Part shown: positions 48,281 through 56,344 of the stretch, piece by piece
How the letters are laid out: each line of letters opens with the position of its first letter
How positions within the stretch are numbered: position 1 is the stretch's first letter
NCBI GenBank assembly: GCA_027315365.1
Contig: DAHUYF010000019.1
Coordinates: forward strand, 1-64,000
Reading direction: 5' to 3'
Length of the DNA stretch: 64,000 bases
DNA from: Rhodospirillales bacterium
GTDB taxonomy: Bacteria > Pseudomonadota > Alphaproteobacteria > ATCC43930 > CGMCC-115725
The notes under the pieces: generated by a model
Databases searched by the model: none
Seen by the model: only the letters and a program-made list of their open reading frames with translations
Told to the model about the DNA's origin: nothing
Position numbers and translations under genes: made by a program

Positions 48281-49450
48281 ATGTTCTACGAGCTGGCGGC
48301 GAGCACCTGGGGCGAGGAAGAGCGCGACGCGATTCTCGCCGTGCTGGACAGCGGACGCTTCACCATGGGCAGCCGGGTGGCGGCTTTCGAGGAGGCGTTC
48401 GCCGGCTATCACGGCCGCAAATACGGCGTCATGGTCAATTCCGGTTCCTCGGCCAATCTCGTCGCCATCGCGGCGCTCTGCCACAGGCGCGAACGGCCGC
48501 TGCAGCGCGGCGACGAGGTCATCGTGCCGGCCATCTCCTGGGCCACGACGTATCACCCGCTGCACCAGTACGGCCTCAAGCTCCGCTTCGTCGACGTCGA
48601 GCTGGACACGCTCAACATGGATTGCAGCCAGCTCGAGCGCGCGCTCACGCCGCGCACGCGCGCGATCGTCGGCGTCAGCATTCTCGGCAATCCTGCCGCG
48701 CTCGACGTGATGCAGGCATTCGCCGACCGGCACGGGCTCTATTTCTTCGAGGACAATTGCGAGTCGGCCGATGCCGAGCTCGGCGGCCGCAAGGCCGGCG
48801 CCTTCGGCGACATGAGCAGCTTCAGCTTCTTCTTCTCGCATCACATCACCACCATGGAAGGCGGCATGGTGCTGACCGACGACCGGGAGCTGTTCGATCT
48901 GCTGCGCAGCCTGCGCAACCATGGCTGGACGCGCGACCTGCCGGCGGATACGACGCTGTTCGAGCGCGGCGCCAACGAGCATTTCGAGGCCTATCGCTTC
49001 ATCCTGCCCGGCTACAATGTCCGCCCGCTCGAGATCACCGCCGCCATCGGCCTGATCCAGCTCGGCAAGCTTGCCGGCATGACGGCGCAGCGGCGGCGGA
49101 ATCTGGCGTTGTTCCAGGCCAAATTCGCCGGCGACCGCCGCTTCATTATCCAGCGCGAGAACGGCAAGAGCTCGACCTTCGCCTTCACCATCATCCTCAA
49201 CCCCGAGCGCAGCGTCGACCGCGAGCGCGTGTTCGCGGCACTGCGCGAGGCGGATATCGGCTTCCGCATGATCACCGGCGGCAACTTCCTGCGCCACGAC
49301 GTGATCAAGTATTACGACTACACCACCGTGGGCGAGATGCGGAACGCCGACATCGCCCACGATTACGGCTTCTTCGTCGGCAACCACCCGCACGATCTCG
49401 CGCCGCAGATCGAGCGGCTGCACGCGGTCCTGGACGGCATATGCAACTGA
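48281..49450 (+). CDS. ColD/RfbH-like PLP-dependent nucleotide-sugar 3-dehydratase
   Basis: A 389-residue DegT/DnrJ/EryC1-fold protein. The cofactor site differs from aminotransferases: where the Schiff-base Lys is expected, the sequence reads SFSFFFSHHITTMEGG, placing His at 188. ColD (GDP-4-keto-6-deoxymannose 3-dehydratase) also has its active-site His at 188 and is 388 residues long; RfbH/E1 likewise has His. Other motifs are VNSGSSANLVAI, DEVIVPAISWATTYHP, EDNCESADAELGGRKAG and GYNVRPLEITAAIGLIQLGKL. It should remove the C3 hydroxyl of a 4-keto nucleotide sugar. The C-terminal half lacks the RfbH N-terminal iron-sulfur-partner features. It lies 16 nt after the E1-beta gene. Confidence 0.88.
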   Translation: MFYELAASTWGEEERDAILAVLDSGRFTMGSRVAAFEEAFAGYHGRKYGVMVNSGSSANLVAIAALCHRRERPLQRGDEVIVPAISWATTYHPLHQYGLKLRFVDVELDTLNMDCSQLERALTPRTRAIVGVSILGNPAALDVMQAFADRHGLYFFEDNCESADAELGGRKAGAFGDMSSFSFFFSHHITTMEGGMVLTDDRELFDLLRSLRNHGWTRDLPADTTLFERGANEHFEAYRFILPGYNVRPLEITAAIGLIQLGKLAGMTAQRRRNLALFQAKFAGDRRFIIQRENGKSSTFAFTIILNPERSVDRERVFAALREADIGFRMITGGNFLRHDVIKYYDYTTVGEMRNADIAHDYGFFVGNHPHDLAPQIERLHAVLDGICN

Positions 49451-49463
49451 GGCGGACAGCAGG

Positions 49464-50402
49464 ATGAGCTTCTCGATTCTCGTCACCGGCGGCGCCGGAT
49501 ATCTCGGCTCCACGCTGGTGCCGGCGCTACTGGCGGCCGGCCACAAGGTGACCGTGCTGGACAATTTCATGTTCCGGCAGAGCCCGCTCAACCAGCTCTG
49601 CGCCGAACCCGGATTCGACGTGGTGCGCGGCGACGCGCGCGACGACGCGGTGCTGCGCCCGCTGCTGCGGCAAACGGACATCTTCATCCCGCTGGCGGCG
49701 CTGGTGGGTGCGCCGCTCTGCGACAACGACAAGCAGGGGGCGGAAAGCATCAATCTCGGCGCGGTGCGCGCCGCCATCGCCCTGATGAGCCCGCAGCAGC
49801 GCATCCTGCTGCCGACCACCAACAGCGGCTATGGCATCGGCGAGCCCGGCCAGCACTGTACCGAGGAGACGCCGCTCCGGCCGATCAGCCTCTACGGCCG
49901 CACCAAGGTCGAGGCGGAGCGCGCCGCGCTCGACCGGGGCAACGCCATCAGCTTCCGGCTTGCCACCGTCTTCGGCATGTCGCCCCGCCTGCGCATCGAC
50001 CTGCTGGTGAACGATTTCGTCTATCGCGCCGTCACCGACCGCGCCCTTGTGCTGTTCGAGGCGCATTTCAAGCGCAACTACATCCATGTCCGCGACGTCG
50101 CCGGCGCCTTCCTGCATGGAATCGAGCACTTTGAAACCATGCGCGATCGGCCCTACAATGTCGGATTGTCGGATGCCAATTTGTCGAAGCTCGAGCTATG
50201 CCAGCGGATACAGGCCCACGTGCCGAAATTCGTATTCCTGGAGGCGCCGATCGGCGAGGACCCGGACAAGCGGGACTATATCGTCTCCAATGCCCGGATC
50301 GAAGCCACCGGCTTCCGGCCGCGCCATTCGCTCGATGACGGCATCCGCGAGCTGATCAAAGGCTACCGGATGATCCGGAACGCGGCCTACGGCAATGTGT
50401 GA
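49464..50402 (+). CDS. SDR-family nucleotide-sugar oxidoreductase/epimerase
   Basis: A 312-residue extended SDR. The NAD motif is GGAGYLG (9-15) and the catalytic pair is Tyr144 and Lys148 (YGRTK). The third site reads TTNSGYG (118-124) instead of the TDEVYG pattern of 4,6-dehydratases, so a dehydratase role is less likely. Other blocks are RLATVFGMSPRLRIDLLVNDFVY, FKRNYIHVRDVAGAF and YNVGLSDANLSKLEL. It is probably an epimerase or 4-keto reductase acting on the sugar made by its neighbours. It follows the ColD-like gene after 13 nt. Confidence 0.88.
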   Translation: MSFSILVTGGAGYLGSTLVPALLAAGHKVTVLDNFMFRQSPLNQLCAEPGFDVVRGDARDDAVLRPLLRQTDIFIPLAALVGAPLCDNDKQGAESINLGAVRAAIALMSPQQRILLPTTNSGYGIGEPGQHCTEETPLRPISLYGRTKVEAERAALDRGNAISFRLATVFGMSPRLRIDLLVNDFVYRAVTDRALVLFEAHFKRNYIHVRDVAGAFLHGIEHFETMRDRPYNVGLSDANLSKLELCQRIQAHVPKFVFLEAPIGEDPDKRDYIVSNARIEATGFRPRHSLDDGIRELIKGYRMIRNAAYGNV

Positions 50403-50439
50403 CCGGTTGGGATTCGGGGGAGAAGGGTAGAGGGGTCGG

Positions 50440-51966
50440 ATGGCGGAGAGTGGCGTCTATGTCCCGGAGGGCGATCGGCCGGATCTCGTCCTGATCAATC
50501 CAGGCGGCCGCGACAAGGTCTATCAGGCGCTGGGGACCGAGCTGACCGCGGTCGAGCCGCCGCTGTGGTGCCGGTTGCTGGCCAGCTATGTCCGCCATCG
50601 CGGCTACAGCGTCCGCATCATCGATTCGGAGGCGGAGAATTGGGGGCCTGAGACGGTGGCCGAAGCGGTGGCGCGACTCAACCCGCTTCTGGTCGGCATG
50701 GTCGTCTTCGGCCACCAGCCTTCCGCCTCGACCCAGATGATGGCCGGCGCCGGCGAGGCCTGTGCGGCGATCAAAGACCGCACCCCGGAGCAGAAGCTGA
50801 TCATCCTCGGCGGCCACGTATCGGCGCTGCCGGAGCGCACGCTGCGCGAGGAACGGGTCGACTTCGCGGCGATCGGCGAAGGCCCGCAGACGCTGCAGCA
50901 GCTCCTCGACGTGCTGCGCTCGGCAGAGCCGGAGCGGGTGGAAGGGGTGGCCGGGCTCGCCTATTGGAAGGATGGTGCGGTCGTCCTCAACCCGATGCCG
51001 CCGCTGATCGCCGATCTCGACGCCGATCTGCCGGGCGACACCTGGGACCTGCTGCCGATGCAGCGCTACCGCGCCCACAACTGGCAATGCTTCGGCGATC
51101 TGGCACGGCGCGTGCCCTACGCCTCGATCTACACCTCGCTCGGCTGCCCCTATAAATGCTCCTTCTGCTGCATCAACGCGCCGTTCGGCAAGTCCAACTA
51201 CCGTATGCGCAGCGCCGAAGCCGTGGTCGCCGAGATCGAGCATCTCTACCGCACCTATGGCGTGCGCACCTTCAAGATCATCGATGAGCTGTTCGTGCTC
51301 AACGACCGCCATGTCCGCGGCGTCTGCGAGGGGCTGATCGCGCGGGGATTCGCCGACGAGCTCAACATCTGGGCCTATGCGCGGCCCGACACGATCAAGC
51401 CGGCGCAGCTTGCGCTGCTGCGCAAGGCCGGCATCCGCTGGCTCGCGCTCGGCATCGAATCCGGCAGCAAGAAGGTGCGCGACGACGCCGACAAATCGCT
51501 CAAGAGCGACGACATCAAGGGCATCGTCGAGCAGATCCAGAAGGCCGGGATCCACATCATCGGCAACTACATCTTTGGCCTGCCCGAGGACGATCTCGAC
51601 ACCATGCGCGAGACCCTGGAGCTGGCCAAGGAGCTCAACACCGAATTCGCCAATTTCTATTCCGGCATGGCCTATCCGGGCTCGCGGCTCTACGATCAGG
51701 CGCTGGAGCTTCACTGGGAGCTGCCGCAGAGCTGGAGCGGCTACTCGCAGCACGCCTACGACGCCCAGCCGCTGCCGACCAAGCACCTTCCCGCCGCGGA
51801 GGTGCTGCGCTTTCGCGACGCGGCGTTTGACGAGTATTTCACCAACCCGCGCTACCTCGACATGGTCGCGCAGCGCTTCGGCCTCGAGACGCGGCGCCAC
51901 CTCGAGGCGATGACGCGGCACAAGCTCCGCCGCAAGCTGCTGGAGCCCGCGGCGGAGGTCGCGTGA
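50440..51966 (+). CDS. B12-binding-domain radical SAM enzyme
   Basis: A 508-residue class B-type radical SAM protein. The N-terminal region (about 15-160, Rossmann-like; LASYVRHRGYSVRIIDSE, VGMVVFGHQPSAS, LIILGGHVSALPE) has the cobalamin-binding fold but no DxHxxG motif, as is usual for this class. The SAM domain has CX3CX2C at Cys236, 240, 243 (GCPYKCSFCCINAPFG), then MRSAEAVVAEIEHL and LGIESGSKKVRDDADKSLK. Such enzymes methylate unreactive carbons or rearrange skeletons. In this operon C-methylation of the sugar is a reasonable guess. Its TGA overlaps the next GTG. Confidence 0.88.
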   Translation: MAESGVYVPEGDRPDLVLINPGGRDKVYQALGTELTAVEPPLWCRLLASYVRHRGYSVRIIDSEAENWGPETVAEAVARLNPLLVGMVVFGHQPSASTQMMAGAGEACAAIKDRTPEQKLIILGGHVSALPERTLREERVDFAAIGEGPQTLQQLLDVLRSAEPERVEGVAGLAYWKDGAVVLNPMPPLIADLDADLPGDTWDLLPMQRYRAHNWQCFGDLARRVPYASIYTSLGCPYKCSFCCINAPFGKSNYRMRSAEAVVAEIEHLYRTYGVRTFKIIDELFVLNDRHVRGVCEGLIARGFADELNIWAYARPDTIKPAQLALLRKAGIRWLALGIESGSKKVRDDADKSLKSDDIKGIVEQIQKAGIHIIGNYIFGLPEDDLDTMRETLELAKELNTEFANFYSGMAYPGSRLYDQALELHWELPQSWSGYSQHAYDAQPLPTKHLPAAEVLRFRDAAFDEYFTNPRYLDMVAQRFGLETRRHLEAMTRHKLRRKLLEPAAEVA

Positions 51967-52736
51967 GGGAAGCGGCGTCCGGCGATGCGGCGCGGCCCGC
52001 GTCGGAGCTCTCTCGCGTCGACGTCGCGGTGCTGGCAGGCGGGCTCGGCACGCGCCTGGCGACGCGGCTGGGCGAGTTGCCCAAGATCATGGCGCCGGCG
52101 GGCGGGCGTCCGTTCCTCGACCATCTCCTCGCTTGGCTCGCCGGCCAGGGCGTGCACCGCGTCGTGCTCTGCCTCGGCCATCGCGCCGCCCCCGTCCTCG
52201 ACCATCTCCGGCACTCGCCGCCCGCCGGCATCGAGGTCGTTTGCAGCGTCGAGCCCGAACCGCTGGGCACCGCCGGCGCCCTCGCCCACGCCCGGAAGCT
52301 GCTGACCAGCGATCCCGTGTTGGCGATGAACGGCGACACGCTGGCGGAGGTCGATCTCGCGGCGTTTCTCGCCGCATACCGCGCCGCGCGCGCCGGCATG
52401 GCGCTGGTCAGCGCCGCGGTCGACGAGCCCGGCCGCTATGGCAGGATCGAGATCGACGGCGACGGGAGGGTGCTGCGCTTTCGCGAGAAGTCGCAGGCCG
52501 AGGCGCCGCCCTATTGGATCAGCGCCGGGATATACCTGCTCGACCGGGCGACGCTCGACGAGATCGCCGCACTGGGCCGCGGCTCGCTCGAGCACGATTT
52601 CTTCGAGCGCCGGCCGGCGGGCTCTCTCTTCGCCTTTCGCATCGCCGGGCGCTTCCTCGATATCGGCACGCCGGAGACGCTGGCGCTGGTGCGCGACGGC
52701 GTCGGCGCCTACGCCGCAAGCCCTGACGCGCGATGA
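51963..52736 (+). CDS. HddC-like sugar-1-phosphate nucleotidyltransferase
   Basis: A 257-residue nucleotidyltransferase. The nucleotide loop is VLAGGLGTRLATRLGELPKIMAP (signature GGLGTRL 26-32, Lys41) and the metal motif is NGD (123-125). PPYWISAGIYLLDR and GSLEHDFFERRPAG follow, and FLDIGTPETLALVRDG ends it. Together with the HddA-like kinase this resembles D-glycero-alpha-D-manno-heptose-1-phosphate guanylyltransferase (HddC), although other NDP-hexose pyrophosphorylases share the fold. The GTG at 51963 overlaps the preceding stop; its own stop overlaps the kinase ATG by 4 nt. Confidence 0.85.
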   Translation: MREAASGDAARPASELSRVDVAVLAGGLGTRLATRLGELPKIMAPAGGRPFLDHLLAWLAGQGVHRVVLCLGHRAAPVLDHLRHSPPAGIEVVCSVEPEPLGTAGALAHARKLLTSDPVLAMNGDTLAEVDLAAFLAAYRAARAGMALVSAAVDEPGRYGRIEIDGDGRVLRFREKSQAEAPPYWISAGIYLLDRATLDEIAALGRGSLEHDFFERRPAGSLFAFRIAGRFLDIGTPETLALVRDGVGAYAASPDAR

Positions 52737-53737
52737 TCATCAGCCGCACCCCCTTCCGCATCTCGCTGTTCGGCGGCGGCACCGACTATCCCGCCTGGTA
52801 CCGCCGGAATGGCGGCGCGGTGGTCGGGACCACGATCAACAAATACTGCTACATCAGCCTCAGGGCGCTGCCGCCCTTCTTCGAGCACCGCCATCGCATC
52901 GCCTATTCCAAGATCGAGACGGTCAGGGAGATCGCCGATATCCAGCACCCGGCGGTGCGCGCCGTGCTGCAACAGCTCGAGGTCAAGGAAGGCCTCGAGA
53001 TCCATCACGACGGCGATCTTCCGGCGCGCTCGGGGCTGGGATCGAGCTCGGCCTTCACCGTCGGCCTCCTCAACGCGATCTCGGCGCTGCGCGGCCGGAT
53101 GGTCACGGCGCGCGAGCTGGCCGCCGAGGCGATCCGCATCGAGCAGGAGGTGCTGCAGGAAAGCGTCGGGTCCCAGGACCAGGTCTGGGCGGCCTATGGC
53201 GGCACCAGCGTCATCAACTTCCTGCCGGACGGCACCTTCCAGGTGACGCCCCTGATCATGAGCGCCGAGCGACGCAAGGAGCTGCAGGCGTCGCTGGCGC
53301 TCTATTTCACCGGCCTGTCGCGCTTCGCGCCGAGCATCGCCGCCAAGCAGATCGCCAATTTCGACGCCCGCGAGCAACAGTTGCGGGCGATGGCGTCGAT
53401 GGTGCCCGAGGCGGTTGCGATCCTCGGCGACGAGCGGCGGCCGCTCAGCGAGATCGGCACGCTGCTGCACGAGAGCTGGCAATTGAAGCGACAGCTCGCC
53501 GATGCCGTGTCGACGCCGGCGATCGACGATATCTACGAGGCCGGGCGCGCCGCCGGCGCGCTCGGCGGCAAGCTGCTCGGCGCCGGCGGCGGCGGCTTCC
53601 TTCTGTTCTTCATCGATCCCGCGAAGCGGGCGGCGCTGCGCGAGCGGCTCGGCACGCTGATCGAGGTGTCGGTCGAGATCGGCAGCGCCGGCAGCAAGAT
53701 CGTCGTCTACGAGCCCTCGGGCCTCGAGAACAGCTGA
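52733..53737 (+). CDS. HddA-like D,D-heptose-7-phosphate / sugar kinase (GHMP family)
   Basis: A 334-residue GHMP kinase. MIISRTPFRISLFGGGTDYPAWYRRNGG opens it, as in HddA and fucokinase-like proteins. The ATP loop is DLPARSGLGSSSAFTVGLL (GLGSSS 101-106), and the C-terminal motif is KLLGAGGGGFLLFF. HddA phosphorylates D-glycero-D-manno-heptose-7-phosphate at C1 on the way to GDP-heptose. It overlaps the nucleotidyltransferase by 4 nt and ends the operon. No gmhA or gmhB lies in the window. A different C7 or C6 sugar substrate is possible. Confidence 0.87.
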   Translation: MIISRTPFRISLFGGGTDYPAWYRRNGGAVVGTTINKYCYISLRALPPFFEHRHRIAYSKIETVREIADIQHPAVRAVLQQLEVKEGLEIHHDGDLPARSGLGSSSAFTVGLLNAISALRGRMVTARELAAEAIRIEQEVLQESVGSQDQVWAAYGGTSVINFLPDGTFQVTPLIMSAERRKELQASLALYFTGLSRFAPSIAAKQIANFDAREQQLRAMASMVPEAVAILGDERRPLSEIGTLLHESWQLKRQLADAVSTPAIDDIYEAGRAAGALGGKLLGAGGGGFLLFFIDPAKRAALRERLGTLIEVSVEIGSAGSKIVVYEPSGLENS

Positions 53738-53758
53738 TCGCCGGCGCCGCCGGAAGGC

Positions 53759-54763
53759 TCAAAGCTCCGGCTTCTTGCGGTAGAGCCAGTCGTCGGTCGC
53801 CGGAATGCCGCGCGCCGGCGGCACGCCCTCTTCGACCGGGCGGTGGCGCAGGAGCCGCAGGCCGCGGCGCGCGACCTGGCGGAAGAAGGCGGCCGGCCGG
53901 CGCGGATAGGTGACCAGCGCCCCCGCCAGATAGACGACCGCGCTCGGATAGCGTCCGGCATAGAAGCGGGCGGCCGCCTCTTCCATGCGAAGCCCCGCCT
54001 TGAAACGGGCGGCGGCCCAGAATCCGCGCCGGCGCATCGCCGCCAGATGCTTGGCGCGCAGGCGACCGAGCGCCGCATGGACGGACTCGGCGTTCACCGT
54101 CTCGGCGATGAAGACCCGCGCCAGCGGCTCGCCGACGACAACCAGATCGTGCTGCGTCGTGTAGCGCAGCAGCCAGTCCCAATCCTCCAGCCGGCGCAGG
54201 CTCTCGTCGAAGAGGCCGTGGATGTCGAAGGCGCGACGGCGAATGAACGCGGTCGAGCCTGGGCTCAAGGTGCAGCCGCCCAACAGCGTGTCGCGCCAGG
54301 GTGCGCTGCTTTGCGGGATTCTCGCCGTCACCTCGCGCGAGCGCTCGCGCATCATCCAGTAGCCGCTGCAGCACATCAGCACCTCTTCCGGCGCCGCCGC
54401 CAGGCAGGCGACCTGCCGCTCGAGCTTCTCGGGCAGCCATTCATCGTCGGAATCTAGGAAGGCGATGAACTCGCCGCGGGCGGCCCGGATGGCGGTGTTC
54501 CGCGCCGCCGCCGCTCCGCGGTTGACCTCATGGCGCAGGAGGCGCAGACGCGGATCGGCGCCCCGGGCCAGCAGCCGCGCCGCGGTGCCGTCCGTCGAGG
54601 CGTCATCGACCACCAGCAGCTCGAAATCGCCATGGGTCTGCCGTAGCACGCTGTCGACCGCGCGGTCGACAAGCCCTTCGCGGTTGTGGACGGGGATGAC
54701 GACGCTGACCTGGGGCAAAGCGGCCGGGACACGCAAGGGGTTGGCACAGGCGGCGGATTCCAC
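53759..54763 (-). CDS. Family 2 glycosyltransferase
   Basis: A 334-residue inverting GT-A glycosyltransferase. The start of the fold is VSVVIPVHNREGLVDRAVDSVLRQTHGDFELLVVDDASTDGT. VNRGAAAARNTAIRAARGEFIAFLDSDDEW has the metal-binding DSD. The acceptor region (LRRLEDWDWLLRYTTQHDLVVV) has the ED motif. The last 100 residues are basic and probably membrane-associated. The GTG at 54763 is my best start; TTG downstream or other codons upstream are possible, and no ribosome site stands out. It is convergent with the kinase, 21 nt apart, and is a candidate to use the sugar made by that operon. Confidence 0.85.
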   Translation of the reverse strand: MESAACANPLRVPAALPQVSVVIPVHNREGLVDRAVDSVLRQTHGDFELLVVDDASTDGTAARLLARGADPRLRLLRHEVNRGAAAARNTAIRAARGEFIAFLDSDDEWLPEKLERQVACLAAAPEEVLMCCSGYWMMRERSREVTARIPQSSAPWRDTLLGGCTLSPGSTAFIRRRAFDIHGLFDESLRRLEDWDWLLRYTTQHDLVVVGEPLARVFIAETVNAESVHAALGRLRAKHLAAMRRRGFWAAARFKAGLRMEEAAARFYAGRYPSAVVYLAGALVTYPRRPAAFFRQVARRGLRLLRHRPVEEGVPPARGIPATDDWLYRKKPEL

Positions 54764-54908
54764 CAGAAATCCGGAGGCGGTGCAACTTGCCCGGCCGGGG
54801 GCTTGGTGGCGGCGGTTGACCGGTCTCGGACCGGGGCTAAGCTGGCGCGGAAAAGAAACGCCGTGCCGATCACGGCGGGCCGGCCGAGCGGCAGAGGAGG
54901 GGAGTCGG

Positions 54909-56285
54909 ATGGCCCAGGACGGTATCGTCGAGGTTTCGCAGTTCATCGATCAGCGCGGGGTCGGCCGGTTCCAGCTGTTCGTCGCGGTGCTCTGCGCGCT
55001 GGCCGTGTTCATGGATGGTTTCGACACGCAGATGGTCGGCTATGTGCTGCCGGCGATCGCGCGCTCGCTGCAGATCGAGCCCGCCGCCCTGACCTCGGTG
55101 GTGGTCAGCGGCCTCGTCGGGCTGATGGCCGGCGCGCTGATCTTCGGTCTCGTGGCCGATCGCATCGGGCGCAAATCGGTCATTATCTTCTGCCTCGTCT
55201 TCTTCGGCCTGGCCATGCTGCTGACGCCGACGGCCGACACCGTGGCGGGGCTGGGCATCTGGCGGTTTCTCACCGGCCTCGGCCTCGGCGGCGCGATGCC
55301 GAACGCGATCGCGCTGACCGCGGAATATTCGCCGCGGCGCAGCCGCGCCACCATGGTGATGATGATGTTCTTCGGTTTCTCCTTCGGCGCGGCGGTCGCC
55401 GGCTTCGCCACCGCGGCGCTGATCGAGCGCTTCGGCTGGCCGGCGGTGTTCTATTCCGGCGCGGCGCTGCCGATCCTGTTTGCGCCGGTGCTGGCGGCGG
55501 CGCTGCCGGAATCGATCCGCGTGCTGGCGCTGCGCGGGACGCAAGCCTCGCGTATCGCGCTGCTGCTCGCGCGCATCGACCCGGCACGGTCGCCCGCCGC
55601 GGGCGCGCGCTTCGTCATCGCCGAGGAGAACGAGGCCGGCGGCCTGCCGCTGCTGCATCTCTTCCGCGAGCGCCGCGCGCTCTCGACCGTGCTGTTGTGG
55701 ATCATGTTCTTCATGAACCTGCTCTGCCTCTTCTTCCTCGCCACCTGGCTGCCCACGGTGATCCATGGCAAGGGCCTGTCGCTGGCAACGGCGGCGGTCG
55801 CCACCGCGTTGCTGCAAATCGGCGGCTGCACCGGGACGCTCTGCTTCGGCCCGCTGGTTGATCGCTTCGGTGCCTTCGCCGTGCTGTCGGTGACCTATCT
55901 CGGCGCGGCGGTCTTCGTCGCGCTGGTCGGCATTTCCGGCACGCTCGCGCCGGTGATCATGCTGACCGTCTTCGCCGCGGGCTTCTGCATTGTCGGCGGG
56001 CAGAACGCAATGAACGCGCTCGCCGCGACGCTCTATCCCACTGCCATCCGCTCGACCGGGGTCGGCTGGGCGCTCGGCATCGGCCGCATCGGCACCATGG
56101 CGGGCTCGGCGATGGGCGGCGCGCTGCTCGCGCGCCATCTGCCTATTCCGACGGTCTTCACGCTGGCGGCGCTGCCCGCGCTCTGTACCGCGGCCGCGAC
56201 CTTCGCCCTCGGCCGCGCCGAGCGCCGGCGCCAGGGACGGTCGGGGCAAGCTGATTTCGCGCCGAGCGGCGCCGCGGCCGGCTGA
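54909..56285 (+). CDS. MFS transporter, aromatic acid:H+ symporter (AAHS) type
   Basis: A 458-residue 12-helix transporter. The first-helix motif AVFMDGFDTQMVGYVLPAIARSL contains the DGFD signature of AAHS transporters (PcaK/BenK type). GLVADRIGRKSVII is the MFS loop 2-3 motif, and RFLTGLGLGGAMPNAIALTAEYSPRRSRATMVMMMF matches the family. It probably imports an aromatic or related carboxylate. The ATG at 54909 is preceded by GAGGAGGGGAG. It begins the plus-strand catabolic pair with the deacylase and is divergent from the glycosyltransferase. Confidence 0.9.
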   Translation: MAQDGIVEVSQFIDQRGVGRFQLFVAVLCALAVFMDGFDTQMVGYVLPAIARSLQIEPAALTSVVVSGLVGLMAGALIFGLVADRIGRKSVIIFCLVFFGLAMLLTPTADTVAGLGIWRFLTGLGLGGAMPNAIALTAEYSPRRSRATMVMMMFFGFSFGAAVAGFATAALIERFGWPAVFYSGAALPILFAPVLAAALPESIRVLALRGTQASRIALLLARIDPARSPAAGARFVIAEENEAGGLPLLHLFRERRALSTVLLWIMFFMNLLCLFFLATWLPTVIHGKGLSLATAAVATALLQIGGCTGTLCFGPLVDRFGAFAVLSVTYLGAAVFVALVGISGTLAPVIMLTVFAAGFCIVGGQNAMNALAATLYPTAIRSTGVGWALGIGRIGTMAGSAMGGALLARHLPIPTVFTLAALPALCTAAATFALGRAERRRQGRSGQADFAPSGAAAG

Positions 56286-56344
56286 CGCGGCTCGGCCGGC
56301 GGCACGCCATCCGAAAGGTTTCTGTCGCGACCGGAGAGTTCAGC

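Noticed and set aside
48281-49450. Reading the DegT-fold protein as a sugar aminotransferase
   Set aside because: The Schiff-base lysine is replaced by His188, so transamination is not expected.
47909-49822. A 637-codon minus-strand frame across the sugar operon
   Set aside because: It runs antisense to three well-supported genes and shows no motif.
49464-50402. Assigning the SDR as the missing 4,6-dehydratase
   Set aside because: The catalytic region reads TTNSGYG, without the Asp-Glu pair of 4,6-dehydratases.
53738-53758. A terminator between the kinase and glycosyltransferase genes
   Set aside because: Only a very short GC-rich self-complementary stretch is present, too weak to call.
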